From: Rhodospirillales bacterium
GTDB taxonomy: Bacteria > Pseudomonadota > Alphaproteobacteria > Dongiales > Dongiaceae
Reading direction: 5' to 3'
Assembly: GCA_009885795.1 (NCBI GenBank)
Contig: VFKA01000061.1
Location: 1-51,811, forward strand
Length of the DNA: 51,811 bases
Numbering within the stretch: the first letter of the stretch is position 1; every line of letters begins with the position of its first letter. Position numbers and translations under genes: made by a program. The notes under the pieces were generated by a model. The model had not been told where the DNA came from, did no database searches, and saw only the letters and a program-made list of their open reading frames with translations. Shown piece after piece: positions 16,322 through 26,758 of the stretch.

Positions 16322-16561
16322 TCAGGCGGTTTTCGGGATGGCGGTCTGGAGTGCCAGCGCGTGCAACTGGTCGCCCATGCGCCCGCGCAGCGCCTGATAG
16401 ACCATCTGGTGCTGCTGGATCCGGGTCTTGCCGGCGAAGGCCGACGCCGTCACATGGGCGGCGTAATGGTCGCCATCGCCGCGTAAGTCCTCGATCACGA
16501 CCGAGGCGCCGGGAATCGCCTCCTTGATCAGGCGCTCGATGTCGGCCGCGTCCATCGCCAT
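16322..16561 (-). CDS. bolA: BolA family protein
   Basis: 79 residues from ATG 16561 (MAMDAADIERLIKEAIPGA). The class II KH-like fold is marked by GDGDHYAAHVTASAFAGKTR and then QHQMVYQAL with the conserved His pair. It ends HALALQTAIPKTA. BolA proteins bind an Fe-S cluster together with CGFS glutaredoxin, the next gene. It lies 23 bp after purL. The open frame extends upstream into purL, but the family start is clear. Confidence 0.93.
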   Translation of the reverse strand: MAMDAADIERLIKEAIPGASVVIEDLRGDGDHYAAHVTASAFAGKTRIQQHQMVYQALRGRMGDQLHALALQTAIPKTA

Positions 16562-16584
16562 GGTTTCAGGGTATCCCTTCTTCT

Positions 16585-18789
<2,205 letters not shown>

Positions 18790-19326
18790 GAGGCGGGGAC
18801 TTCTTGCCTTGGGCGGGGGGCGAGGTCAACCGAGGCGGCGGCGCCAAGCGGGCCGTGGGGAGAAAATAGGGAAATTCGACGATCGACCCCATGCAAAGCG
18901 GGGCGGGCGGGCGTTGTCCCGCTGGAGGCGGCGCCCCGCTTGGCGGCGCGCGCGGCCGAGCGCGCGGCGGCGATGAGGGCGTCGAGGCTGTGGATCAGGC
19001 GGCGAGCCTCGGCGAAATCCGCCGCCGTCTCGGCCGAGCGGAAGCCGTGTACCCAGCGGGCGCGCTGGGAGCGGGCGAGGCCTTCGGCCGTGCGCGGGCC
19101 GGTGCTGGCTCCGCCATGCATGCGGCAGCGGCCGTTCTTCATGGCGGGCGAGCGGCAGGCGCCGCCGGCCCTGGTCCGGGCACCGCAGCGGGGGGCGGCG
19201 AGGAAATCGCCCGAGGGGTTGCCGTTGTTGAGCCGGCCCCGGCGGTGGAGGGGCAGGGAGGGGGTGGCCGGAGCCGGGACGTCGGGGTGGGGGTTCGGCA
19301 TGGGTGAGGTATCCGCTGCGGGTTCG

Positions 19327-19365
19327 TTTGCGTAACACTATAACGCAAATAGCGGTTAATGTCAA
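19327..19365 (-). promoter_or_regulatory. Strong sigma70-type promoter with overlapping palindrome
   Basis: On the minus strand TTGACA (19360-19365) and TATAGT (19337-19342) are separated by exactly 17 bp. The perfect arms TTTGCGT/ACGCAAA (19327-19333, 19343-19349) flank the -10, which fits an operator. It would drive the HGG-motif gene and perhaps purL. Confidence 0.75.
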
Positions 19366-19427
19366 GCACTGATTGGGCCGCACCCAATACCATGGTAGAT
19401 AGTCATAACAGTGCGGGAACGGACATC

Positions 19428-19706
19428 ATGGCTATGCTCGACAAGATCACGATTTCACTGCCACGCGAGATGGTGTCGGAGATCAAGGCTGCTATCGCGG
19501 CGGGTGAGTTCACGAGCGCAAGCGAGGTGGTTCGGGACGCCCTGCGGCAGTGGCGGCGGTCGCGAACCGTGATCCCGCTCAGCGACGAGGAACTGCGCCG
19601 GCTGGCGCGGGAGGGCCGCGAGAGCGGGGAGCCGTTCGATGGGGAAGCGGCGCTCGGGCGCCTGCGCGCCAAGTACGAAGGAATGTCGGCGCCGGGCGGG
19701 CGGTGA
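19428..19706 (+). CDS. ParD-family antitoxin
   Basis: 92 residues from ATG 19428; ATG 19434 is equally possible. A ribbon-helix-helix N-terminus, KITISLPREMVSEIKAAIAA, and GEFTSASEVVRDALRQWR match ParD. The C-terminal part should wrap the toxin. The next gene starts at an overlapping GTGA and begins like ParE, but is truncated. So the antitoxin is now without its toxin. It may still repress its own promoter. Confidence 0.85.
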   Translation: MAMLDKITISLPREMVSEIKAAIAAGEFTSASEVVRDALRQWRRSRTVIPLSDEELRRLAREGRESGEPFDGEAALGRLRAKYEGMSAPGGR

Positions 19707-19882
19707 ACGCCTGGCGGCTGCGGCCGACGGCCGTTGCCGACTTCGACGAGATCGCCGCGTTGCGTCAGATTGGGGGGCAGACCCGACAAGACGGGCCATG
19801 CCCAATGCTCGTCGCGGAGCGGCGACATGTAAGTAAGACGCACTTTCACCGTAATTCCGTTGGGATGTGGCATGAGTCGTGA
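19703..19882 (+). pseudogene. Truncated ParE-type toxin
   Basis: A GTG start overlaps the parD stop by 4 bp. The first 18 or so residues (VNAWRLRPTAVADFDEIA) match the ParE N-terminus. After that the expected W-x-Y-T/A-E-x-W-G region is absent; the frame runs on through unrelated residues to a stop at 19882. The break is near 19760. The following 100 bp look foreign but I could not identify them. Confidence 0.65.
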
Positions 19883-20741
19883 ATTGATCAGTAAGCGGAC
19901 GCGCAATGAGTTCCGGGAAGTTCTGGTCGGGTTTGTGCTGCGCGAGATAGAATTGATCTTCGACGGTGCCGGGCTGCAGCCGCGCGCAGATTTTGTACCT
20001 CCGGTGAGCGGACAGCGCCGGGGTTTGGTCGAGCAATATTACGCCAGTATCGATTTCACGTCGGCGACCGATATCCGCAAGCTGGCAGCCGCCTATGATG
20101 AGGTGATCGAGCAGCTTCGTCAGATACAAAAATGGGTAACCAATCCTGCTGGTGTGGAAGGAACCATCGAAGCGCTCGCTCGCCGGATGGAGCGCGATGG
20201 GTTTCGCTTCGAGAACGACCGCTTCATCTCCGACAAGCTTCGTCCCGCAGTGGTAGAAGCCGTCTCCCTGATCGCGCTTACTGAAGAAAGCATCAGTGAG
20301 CAGATCGAGAAGGCGCGAGCGAAGATCGAAACTGGCGATCACGCCGGTGCCATCGCTAGTTCCTATACGCTCGTTGAATGCTTCTTGAAGGAGTTGCTTC
20401 TGCGCACGGGGACAAACTTCAAGACTGACGAAGGCGATATTCGAGAGCTTTACAAGCTGGTGGCCGGGCCGTTGAACCTCAATCCCGCCGGTGAAAGCCT
20501 TGAAAGCTATCTCAAGAGCATCTTGCAAGGGCTGAAGAGCCAGGTCACGGGCCTGTACGAGCTTTCCAATAAGGCCAGCGATCGCCATGCGCGTCGCTAC
20601 AACCCTGCCCGACATCACGCCAAGCTGGCAGTGAATGCCACTTTCACCCTGTGCGAGTTCTTGCTCGACAGTTTCGAATTTCAACAGCGGCCAAAAGAAC
20701 GGAAGGCTGCGCCCGGAATCCGGAGACACGATACTCATTAG
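19872..20741 (+). CDS. Abortive infection family protein (Abi_C type)
   Basis: 289 residues from ATG 19872. The N-terminal half (SRELISKRTRNEFREVLVGF) resembles a regulatory or effector region. The C-terminal half has the helical Abi_C pattern: ASSYTLVECFLKELLLRTG, then DIRELYKLVAGPLNL, then SQVTGLYELSNKASDRHA and HHAKLAVNATFTLCEFLLDS. Members are often found in defence loci and are thought to stop phage spread by host shutdown; the mechanism here is unknown. The base composition is more balanced than in the neighbouring core genes. It lies in a cluster with three toxin-antitoxin loci, in keeping with a defence role. Confidence 0.72.
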   Translation: MSRELISKRTRNEFREVLVGFVLREIELIFDGAGLQPRADFVPPVSGQRRGLVEQYYASIDFTSATDIRKLAAAYDEVIEQLRQIQKWVTNPAGVEGTIEALARRMERDGFRFENDRFISDKLRPAVVEAVSLIALTEESISEQIEKARAKIETGDHAGAIASSYTLVECFLKELLLRTGTNFKTDEGDIRELYKLVAGPLNLNPAGESLESYLKSILQGLKSQVTGLYELSNKASDRHARRYNPARHHAKLAVNATFTLCEFLLDSFEFQQRPKERKAAPGIRRHDTH

Positions 20742-20998
20742 CTCGCTGGCGTCTCGGCTCTTGCTTTGCCCCCCAGTCGCTGCGGTTTAGGCGTGCGGTC
20801 GAGCCGCCGTTCAAGCGCCGTGGCAAGGTTACCTGTCGTGTCCCCGGCTTTCCCCGATCCTCCGGGCGATGCGCTAGTAGGGGCGGAGAACCGCCAGAGC
20901 TAAGTCCTTCCCGGGCGGAGCGTTCGAGGTTTCGGGATTTCGCTTGCACTTCGAACAAAAATGTTCGATATTCCAACGATGGGCCGGAGACTGGGGCC

Positions 20999-21211
20999 GT
21001 GAAGGGCAGCGAGTTCCTGCGTCGGCTCAAGCGGTACGGCCGATCGCGGAGCCTGGAAGTCCGGCTGGACGAAAAGCGCGGCAAAGGCAGCCATGCGACG
21101 GTGTACGTAGGGGAGCGGTACACCGTGGTGAAGGATCGCAAGAAGGAGATCGGCAAGGGACTCCTGCGCGCGATGCTGAACGATCTCGGAATCGATCCCT
21201 CGGAATTGTGA
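20999..21211 (+). CDS. hicA: HicA-family mRNA interferase toxin
   Basis: 70 residues from GTG 20999 (VKGSEFLRRLKRYGRSRSLE). The dsRBD-like fold shows GKGSHATVYVGERYTVV with the catalytic H32, then DRKKEIGKGLLRAMLNDL. HicA toxins cleave mRNA. The hicB antitoxin follows without a gap (TGA then ATG). No intact upstream gene shares the transcript; 257 bp without a gene separates it from the Abi gene. Confidence 0.92.
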   Translation: MKGSEFLRRLKRYGRSRSLEVRLDEKRGKGSHATVYVGERYTVVKDRKKEIGKGLLRAMLNDLGIDPSEL

Positions 21212-21658
21212 ATGGAGGCAGGCATGTACCCGACCCGTCTCGCCTTTCCGGTGGACCTCGAAACCGACGAGGACGGCCGCGTCGTCGCCCGCGTTGCCGA
21301 CGTGCCCGGTTGCGTCACGGACGGAGCGAGCCGCGACGAGGCGCTGGCCGAGGCGGCCGACGCGCTCGAGGAAGCAATCGCGGCGTTGATGGAGGCGCGG
21401 CGGGACGTTCCCGTTCCCTCGCCCGCGCGCGGGCGGCCTCGGGTCGTGCCGGGCGCCGTGATGGCGGCGAAGGTCGCGCTCTACATGGCGCTGCGCGAGA
21501 CCGGCACGAGCAACGTCGCGCTCGCGCAACGTCTCGGCGTAGCCGAGACCGAGGTCCGGCGCATGATCGATCCGCGCCACAAAACGAAGATCGGCCGCCT
21601 GGAAGCGGGGCTCGCGGCGCTGGGCCGGCGGCTGGTGGTGAGCGTCGAGGCAGCCTGA
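21212..21658 (+). CDS. hicB: HicB-family antitoxin
   Basis: 148 residues; the start is ATG 21212 or 21224 (MYPTRLAFPVDLETDEDG). The partial RNase H-like HicB domain includes VVARVADVPGCVTDGASRDE. The C-terminal HTH part is ALRETGTSNVALAQRLGVAE and binds DNA for autoregulation. It neutralises HicA encoded immediately before. The pair looks complete and functional. Confidence 0.92.
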   Translation: MEAGMYPTRLAFPVDLETDEDGRVVARVADVPGCVTDGASRDEALAEAADALEEAIAALMEARRDVPVPSPARGRPRVVPGAVMAAKVALYMALRETGTSNVALAQRLGVAETEVRRMIDPRHKTKIGRLEAGLAALGRRLVVSVEAA

Positions 21659-21728
21659 CGGTCTTGAGCTCACTCACGCTACAGGGCGAACGGACCGGAT
21701 AGCCGGCCGTAATCCCGCTATCCGGCCG

Positions 21729-22016
21729 TCAAACCAGTTCCATATGTAGTCTGCGGCCGACTGCCCGCGCGGCTCGGGTGAGGGTGGCGAGCGTCACCGA
21801 CTCGTTCTTGGGATCGAGGAGCCGGTCCAACTGCGCCCGGCTCGTCCGCATGCGCTTGGCAAGCGCGGTCTTGGTCACGCCCTGGTCCCGCATGAGGGCA
21901 TCCAGTTGGCGGGCGATCACGCGCTTGATGGCGCGCGCGGTCACCTCCTCGTAGATGCCGTCCTCCTTCAGAAAATCGTCGAAGGACGATCCGATACGGC
22001 GCTTCTTCTTCGTCAT
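21729..22016 (-). CDS. XRE-family antitoxin-like HTH protein
   Basis: 95 residues from ATG 22016. After a basic start (MTKKKRRIGSSFDDFLKEDG) comes an XRE HTH: DQGVTKTALAKRMRTSRAQL, then DRLLDPKNESVTLATLTRAA. This matches antitoxins that follow a HigB/RelE toxin. No intact toxin precedes it. A frame of about 20 codons ending KRMKEFA overlaps its start by an ATGA; it may be the last piece of a lost toxin, which is a weak inference. It is convergent with hicB. Confidence 0.75.
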   Translation of the reverse strand: MTKKKRRIGSSFDDFLKEDGIYEEVTARAIKRVIARQLDALMRDQGVTKTALAKRMRTSRAQLDRLLDPKNESVTLATLTRAARAVGRRLHMELV

Positions 22017-22077
22017 GCGAACTCCTTCATGCGTTTCAGTGCCAGGCCGCGTTCGGCGCTCGATGCGAGCGGCCGTC

Positions 22078-22848
22078 CTACCCCACCTTCGCCATGACCC
22101 CGCCATCGACCGCATGGATGGAGCCGGTCACGAAGCTCGCGTAATCGGAGGCGAGATAGAGGATCGCGTTGGCGATCTCCGAGGGGTGGGCCACGCGCTT
22201 CATCGGCCGGTTCTTTGTCAGAAGCGCATAGCCGGCCGCCAAATCGCCCTTGCCGAGATCGCGGCCCGTCTCTTGCAGCATCTCGGTGTCGACGGCGCCG
22301 GGGCAGACGCAATTGACGCGGATGTCCGGCGCCAGCTCGCAGGCGAGATCGCGCGTGAGGTTCACCACGCCCGCCTTCGAGGCGCAATAGAGCGACAGGC
22401 CCGAGCCGCGGCCGGCGAGGCCGAGGATCGAGGCCACGTTGACGACATTGCCCTTGGCCGCGCGTAAGCGCGGCACGGCGTATTTCATGCAGAAGAAGAC
22501 GGCGCGTAGGTTGATATTCAGGGTGGCGTTCCACTCGTCCTCGGTGATGTCGTCGATCGGCGCGCTGGGTCCGCCGACACCGGCATTGTTGACCAGGACG
22601 TCGAGGCCGCCGAGCTTGTCGATCGCGCCTTCGACGACGCGCCGGCAATCGGCGACCAGCCCGAGGTCGCCGGCCACGCCGACCGCGCTCCCGCCCGCGG
22701 CCAGTTCCGCCAGGGTCTTGGCCACGGATTTTTCGCTGCCGCCATTCACCGCGACCCTGGCGCCGGCGCGCAGGAACGCCTCGACCGCGGCGCGCCCGAT
22801 GCCGCGCGTGCCGCCGGTAACCAGAACCTTCTTCCCGGAAAAATTCAT
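22078..22848 (-). CDS. SDR-family NAD(P)-dependent oxidoreductase
   Basis: 256 residues. The Rossmann motif TGGTRGIG is at 11-18, NNAGVG near 90, the catalytic serine in NVASILG, and YCASK as YxxxK near 155; IRVNCVCPG and a VDGG end follow. It is a classical short-chain dehydrogenase resembling FabG-type reductases. The substrate is unknown. It stands alone, in opposite orientation to the repeat protein, within the accessory cluster between purL and purQ. Confidence 0.9.
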   Translation of the reverse strand: MNFSGKKVLVTGGTRGIGRAAVEAFLRAGARVAVNGGSEKSVAKTLAELAAGGSAVGVAGDLGLVADCRRVVEGAIDKLGGLDVLVNNAGVGGPSAPIDDITEDEWNATLNINLRAVFFCMKYAVPRLRAAKGNVVNVASILGLAGRGSGLSLYCASKAGVVNLTRDLACELAPDIRVNCVCPGAVDTEMLQETGRDLGKGDLAAGYALLTKNRPMKRVAHPSEIANAILYLASDYASFVTGSIHAVDGGVMAKVG

Positions 22849-22957
22849 GAACCGTCCCCTCTATGCTTGGCCGATACCGGGTTCGAGAATCCACTTGCGC
22901 GCCCGGAGCGAGAAGGGTTATTTTGTTCATGATATGTTCTTGCCCAAGGAGGACGTC

Positions 22958-23383
22958 ATGACAAGGTGGTTTCGGGGATTGGCGGCGGGCGCGCTGGCGC
23001 TCGCCGCCTTGTGGGCCGCGCCGGTGGAGGCCGGAAGCTGCACCGGCAATACGTTGGGGAACACGACGTTCTATGATTGCTCGAACGGCGTCAGGGGCAC
23101 GGCGACCGGTTTCGGGGGGACGACGTTCTACGACTTCAACGACGGCATGCGCGGCACGGCGAACAAGTTCGGCGGCACCACGTTCTATGACTTCAACGAC
23201 GGCACCAGGGGGACGGCGAATACGTTCGGAGGCACCACGTTCTACGATTTCAACAATGGCACAAGGGGCACGGCGAATGCGTTCGGGGGCACCACGTTCT
23301 ACGACTTCAACGACGGCACGCGCGGCACGGCGAACGGTTTGGGCGGCACCACGTTCTACAACGGCTCGGCCTTCGGGCAATGA
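22958..23383 (+). CDS. Secreted protein of 19-residue tandem repeats
   Basis: 141 residues from ATG 22958, with a strong AAGGAGG ribosome site. Residues 1-26 are a Sec signal peptide (MTRWFRGLAAGALALAALW, cleavage after an A-x-A-like stretch). The mature part has five full 19-residue repeats and part of a sixth, of pattern GGTTFYDFNDGTRGTANxF, from residue 34 to the end. The two Cys at 28 and 41 fall at the start and could form a disulfide. The regular aromatic/Asn/Gly/Thr period suggests a beta-solenoid or stacked hairpins, as in secreted or surface proteins; that is inference. The repeats are nearly identical at protein level and also at DNA level, so they expanded recently. I do not recognise the family. 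Confidence 0.8.
   Translation: MTRWFRGLAAGALALAALWAAPVEAGSCTGNTLGNTTFYDCSNGVRGTATGFGGTTFYDFNDGMRGTANKFGGTTFYDFNDGTRGTANTFGGTTFYDFNNGTRGTANAFGGTTFYDFNDGTRGTANGLGGTTFYNGSAFGQ
23057..23359 (+). repeat. 57-bp tandem repeat array
   Basis: Five full 57-bp units and a partial sixth, in phase with the reading frame of the secreted protein. Units share blocks such as ACGTTCTACGACTTCAACG and GGCACGGCGAA, with scattered third-position changes. Copy number is likely to vary between strains. Confidence 0.85.
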
Positions 23384-23402
23384 CGGGCGGGAGCGGGCCG
23401 GT

Positions 23403-24086
23403 TCATTGGATGCAAGCCGAACGCGCGGCGGCGGCGTAGCGCGCGAGTGCGGGGCGAAGGGTGTCGCCATGGCGGGCGAGGTAGTCGTCGACGATCGCTT
23501 CGGCCTTGTCGCGCCCGCTCCCGCGCCAGTGGCCGAGGCCGTGGAGCGCGCTTTCCTGCGCCGCGGGGGAGGGGAGCGCCAGCGTGCGCGCCATCGCATC
23601 GAGATAGGCCGCGTCCAAATCGTCCCGCGCGGGGTCGGCCGGCATGGGGACGCCAGGAAATATATCCCACCACATGTAGCAGATGGCGTTCAGCGGGCCG
23701 CCGCCTTTCTCGTCGAGATGCGAGAGGGTCGGCGTGCAGCGCGGCGCCAGCAGCTTCTCGAAGAGCGTGTGGATCGAGCGGGCGCAATCGAGGCGTAAGG
23801 CGGCCGGTACCGCCGGTTCGGCGAGGGAGAGGACGTAGTCGCTGGCGCCATTATAGAGGAGATACATGAGCCCTTGGGCGATCTGGCTGTCGGCGAAGGC
23901 GGCGAGCGGCGGGACGGGGTCTTCGAACAGGCGGGCGAGGTAGGCGAGCTTTACGTCGGCGGGCGCCTCCCACGACCAGCAGTCCGGCTCGAAATACCAG
24001 GCCTGCGGTTGCGTCTCGACCGCGTGGCCGAACACGCGCTCCACCCAGTCCTCGAAGCCAAGCGATGGCAGGCGATGTTCGGTCAT
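23403..24086 (-). CDS. Conserved hypothetical protein
   Basis: 227 residues from ATG 24086 (MTEHRLPSLGFEDWVERVFG). It is acidic, rich in Trp and Leu, and mostly helical by inspection (SYWEAP-like, LAYLARLFEDP, IHTLFEKLLAPRC, NAICYMWWDIFPG). It has no signal peptide or membrane segment. The general look recalls helical immunity-type proteins, but I cannot assign a family. It is separate from the ParDE-like pair that follows in the other direction. Confidence 0.7.
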   Translation of the reverse strand: MTEHRLPSLGFEDWVERVFGHAVETQPQAWYFEPDCWSWEAPADVKLAYLARLFEDPVPPLAAFADSQIAQGLMYLLYNGASDYVLSLAEPAVPAALRLDCARSIHTLFEKLLAPRCTPTLSHLDEKGGGPLNAICYMWWDIFPGVPMPADPARDDLDAAYLDAMARTLALPSPAAQESALHGLGHWRGSGRDKAEAIVDDYLARHGDTLRPALARYAAAARSACIQ

Positions 24087-24186
24087 GGGGTGTCCAGAGC
24101 CTGAGTCACGCATCGCATCGAAGCACGAGGTTCCTTAACATGATGCGACCGGGGGCCGGAAATTTTGTCGCCCGTTCGAGGGAATA

Positions 24187-24201
24187 TGGCATATTATGCC
24201 A
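24187..24201 (+). promoter_or_regulatory. Operator palindrome upstream of the parDE-like pair
   Basis: TGGCATA-T-TATGCCA, a perfect 7-bp inverted repeat, ends 31 bp before the antitoxin ATG in AT-rich DNA. It is a typical place for a ribbon-helix-helix antitoxin to bind and repress. Confidence 0.65.
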
Positions 24202-24231
24202 ATAGAACCCGTGACCGCCGGAGCTACACCC

Positions 24232-24534
24232 ATGCCGACCCGCAATGTCGTTCTCACCCCGCGCCAAGCGGCGCTCGTCGAACGGCTGGTCGCCTCCGGC
24301 CGCTATCAGAATGCGAGCGAGGTCTTGCGCGAGGGGCTGAGGCTGATCGAAAGCCGCGCCGCCGAGGACAAGGCGAGGCTGAAGGCGCTGCGCGACGCCG
24401 CGCGTGTCGGCATCGCCGATCTTGAAGCTGGCCGGTTTCGCGAATTCGACGAACCGGAGACACTCGGGCGGCATCTCGAATTGCTCGCCGACAAGGCCAT
24501 GGGACGGCGCGGCGCCGTCGCGGCCCGCAAGTAG
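24232..24534 (+). CDS. ParD-like antitoxin
   Basis: 100 residues from ATG 24232 (MPTRNVVLTPRQAALVERLV). The ribbon-helix-helix segment SGRYQNASEVLREGLRLIES is typical of ParD/CopG. The C-terminal half, including IADLEAGRFREFDEPETLG, should bind the toxin. The stop overlaps the toxin start by one base (TAGTG). The upstream ATG at 24196 is less likely because it would place the operator at the start codon. Confidence 0.88.
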   Translation: MPTRNVVLTPRQAALVERLVASGRYQNASEVLREGLRLIESRAAEDKARLKALRDAARVGIADLEAGRFREFDEPETLGRHLELLADKAMGRRGAVAARK

Positions 24535-24947
24535 TGCCGGCGAGAGATCCTTGGCGCGTTCGCCTGTCGGCGGCGGCCGAGGCGGACTTCCAGGACATCC
24601 TGCGCTGGACGATCGAGCGGTTCGGCGAGGCCCAGGCGAGGGCTTACGCGAAAACCCTGGCCGACGCCGTTGCGGCCCTGTCCGCGGGGCCGACGATTCC
24701 CGGCGCCAGGCGGCGCGACAAAATCGCCAAGGGGCTGTTCTCGCTCCATGTCGGCCGCCAGGGGCGCAAAGGGCGGCACTTCGTGCTGTTCCGAATCGGC
24801 CGCGATGGCGATCGGCTGGCTATCGAAGTCTTGAGGCTCCTGCACGACGCGATGGATCTGGCGCGGCATGTGCCGACGGCCGACGTTCCAAGGAAATCGC
24901 TACCGCCGGCCGCTTTACGCCAGCGCCCGCGCCAGCCCTTCGAATAA
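24534..24947 (+). CDS. RelE/ParE-family toxin
   Basis: 137 residues from GTG 24534. It begins [20 protein letters not shown] and has [12 protein letters not shown], the ParE pattern. [15 protein letters not shown] follows, then the HFVLFRI core and the [13 protein letters not shown] end. ParE-type toxins act on DNA gyrase or ribosomes; the target is unknown. The last 11 residues lie over the 3' end of purQ on the other strand (33 bp), so the toxin gene was probably extended when it was placed here. Confidence 0.88.
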   Translation: MPARDPWRVRLSAAAEADFQDILRWTIERFGEAQARAYAKTLADAVAALSAGPTIPGARRRDKIAKGLFSLHVGRQGRKGRHFVLFRIGRDGDRLAIEVLRLLHDAMDLARHVPTADVPRKSLPPAALRQRPRQPFE

Positions 24948-25577
24948 TCCGCGGCCGTCGGTCGAGCCTTGCGGCGTCTCGATGGCGTTCTCGGGATGCG
25001 GCATCAGGCCCAAGACGGTCTTGGTCTCGTTGAAGATGCCGGCGATGTTCCGCGCCGAGCCGTTGGGGTTGTCGAGATAGCGGAAGGCGATCTGGCCGCG
25101 CTCCTCCAGCCGGTCGAGCGTCGCCTCGTCGGCGAAGTAATTGCCGTCGTGATGGGCGACGGGAACGCTGAGGCGCTGGCCGGCGGCGTAGCCGCTGGTG
25201 AAGAGCGTCTGGCTGGATTCGACCTTCAAGCCGACGTTGCGGCAAACGAATTTGAGGCCCGCGTTCCTGAGCAGCGCGCCCGGCAACAGCCCGGCTTCGG
25301 TCAGGATCTGGAAGCCGTTGCAGATCCCCAGGACCGGTACGCCCTTCCTGGCGCGGGCCACGACCTCGCGCATCACCGGCGAATGGGCGGCGATGGCGCC
25401 GGAGCGCAGGTAGTCGCCATAGGAAAATCCGCCGGGCACGACGATGAGATCGACGGCGTCGAAACCGCCCTCGCCATGCCAGACCATCAGGGGCTCGGTC
25501 CCGGCGACATCGCCGAGCGCGCGCCGCGCGTCTTGCTCTCGGTTCGATCCGGGGAAGACGATGATGGCGGATTTCAT
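24915..25577 (-). CDS. purQ: Phosphoribosylformylglycinamidine synthase, glutaminase subunit PurQ
   Basis: 220 residues; a class I glutamine amidotransferase supplying ammonia to PurL. The nucleophile is in LGICNGFQI, with [15 protein letters not shown] before it and the His/Glu end in MPHPENAIE. The purS gene lies 163 bp upstream with a palindromic repeat between. The other partner, purL, is about 6 kb downstream on the same strand. Confidence 0.96.
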   Translation of the reverse strand: MKSAIIVFPGSNREQDARRALGDVAGTEPLMVWHGEGGFDAVDLIVVPGGFSYGDYLRSGAIAAHSPVMREVVARARKGVPVLGICNGFQILTEAGLLPGALLRNAGLKFVCRNVGLKVESSQTLFTSGYAAGQRLSVPVAHHDGNYFADEATLDRLEERGQIAFRYLDNPNGSARNIAGIFNETKTVLGLMPHPENAIETPQGSTDGRGLFEGLARALA

Positions 25578-25614
25578 CTCTAGGCGATCCAGTCCGACAC
25601 TTGGCTCCTACTAT

Positions 25615-25705
25615 TGTCATGCCCGCGCTTGACGCGGGCATCCAGCAAGGCGCCGAAAAGCACGCAAATCCTGGATCGCCGGGTCAAGCCCGGCGATGAC
25701 AATGT
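25615..25705 (+). repeat. Paired palindromic repeat between purS and purQ
   Basis: Two perfect inverted repeats: ATGCCCGCG/CGCGGGCAT (25619-25627, 25633-25641) and ATCGCCGGG/CCCGGCGAT (25675-25683, 25689-25697). Both include the TCAAGCCCGG/CTTGACGCGG theme common in intergenic repeats of alphaproteobacteria. It may lower read-through from purS to purQ. Confidence 0.75.
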
Positions 25706-25740
25706 GAGTGAAATGAGTGTCATCTGTCGGATTGCATCCG

Positions 25741-25980
25741 CTAGGCGATCTCGATCGCGTAATTCTCGATGACGGTGTTGGCGAGGAGACGCGCGCACAT
25801 GGCGTCCACTTCGGCCCGGACTTTCGCCGGATCGCTACCCTCGATGTCGATCTCGATATACTTGCCCTGGCGCACGCCCTTGACGCCGGAAAATCCGAGC
25901 GCATGGAGCGCGTGGGCGATCGCCAGCCCTTGCGGGTCGAGGACGCCGGATTTCAGGGTGATGTGAACCCGAGCCTTCAA
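25741..25980 (-). CDS. purS: Phosphoribosylformylglycinamidine synthase subunit PurS
   Basis: 79 residues, the usual size. It begins MKARVHITLKSGVLDPQGLA and has ALGFSGVKGVRQGKYIEID, then a C-terminal VIENYAIEIA. PurS bridges PurL and PurQ in the multi-subunit FGAM synthase. It lies 13 bp after purC. Confidence 0.96.
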   Translation of the reverse strand: MKARVHITLKSGVLDPQGLAIAHALHALGFSGVKGVRQGKYIEIDIEGSDPAKVRAEVDAMCARLLANTVIENYAIEIA

Positions 25981-25993
25981 CGGTAGGGACGCC

Positions 25994-26758
25994 CTATTGC
26001 ATGGTCTCCGGGCCCTTCATGTCGCGGGGCCCGCTTTCGGGCAGGATGCCGAGCCGGCGCGCCACTTCCTGATAGGCCTCCTCGACGCCGCCGAGGTCGC
26101 GCCGGAATCGGTCCTTGTCGAGCTTCTCGTTGGTCTTCACGTCCCACAGGCGGCAGCTGTCCGGGCTGATCTCGTCGGCAAGGACGATGCGCATCTCGTC
26201 ATTCTCGTAAAGGCGGCCGAACTCGAGCTTGAAGTCGACGAGCTTCAAACCGACGCCGAGGAAGAGGCCGCTCAGGAAATCGTTGATGCGGAGCGCCAGC
26301 GCCATGATGTCGTCGAGGTCTTGGGGGCTCGCCCAGCCGAAGGCGGTGATGTGCTCCTCCGACACCATCGGGTCGGCAAGCTCGTCCGACTTATAGTAGA
26401 ACTCGACGATCGAACGCGGCAGCGCGGTGCCCTCGGGCATGCCGAAGCGCTTCGAAAGCGAGCCCGCCGCCACGTTGCGGATGACGACCTCGAGCGGGAT
26501 GATCTCGACCTCGCGCACGAGCTGCTCGCGCATGTTGAGCCGGCGCACGAAATGCGTGGGCACGCCGGCCTCGTTCAGCTTCGTCATCAGGTATTCGGAG
26601 ATGCGGTTGTTGAGCACGCCCTTGCCGGTGATGGTGCCGCGCTTCTGGTTGTTGAAGGCGGTGGCGTCGTCCTTGAAATACTGGACCAGCGTTCCAGGCT
26701 CCGGCCCCTCGAACAGGACCTTCGCCTTTCCTTCATAGATGCGGCGGCGTCGGGTCAT
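25994..26758 (-). CDS. purC: SAICAR synthase PurC
   Basis: 254 residues from ATG 26758 ([20 protein letters not shown]). It couples CAIR and aspartate with ATP to give SAICAR. Motifs are [14 protein letters not shown] near 30, [35 protein letters not shown], and [14 protein letters not shown]. Length is normal. It is cotranscribed with purS and purQ. The longer frame upstream has no family match, so the later ATG is chosen. Confidence 0.96.
   Translation of the reverse strand: MTRRRRIYEGKAKVLFEGPEPGTLVQYFKDDATAFNNQKRGTITGKGVLNNRISEYLMTKLNEAGVPTHFVRRLNMREQLVREVEIIPLEVVIRNVAAGSLSKRFGMPEGTALPRSIVEFYYKSDELADPMVSEEHITAFGWASPQDLDDIMALALRINDFLSGLFLGVGLKLVDFKLEFGRLYENDEMRIVLADEISPDSCRLWDVKTNEKLDKDRFRRDLGGVEEAYQEVARRLGILPESGPRDMKGPETMQ

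Noticed and set aside
23057-23359. CRISPR-like spaced repeats
   Set aside because: The 57-bp units are contiguous and keep the reading frame of a secreted protein; there are no unique spacers and no cas genes.
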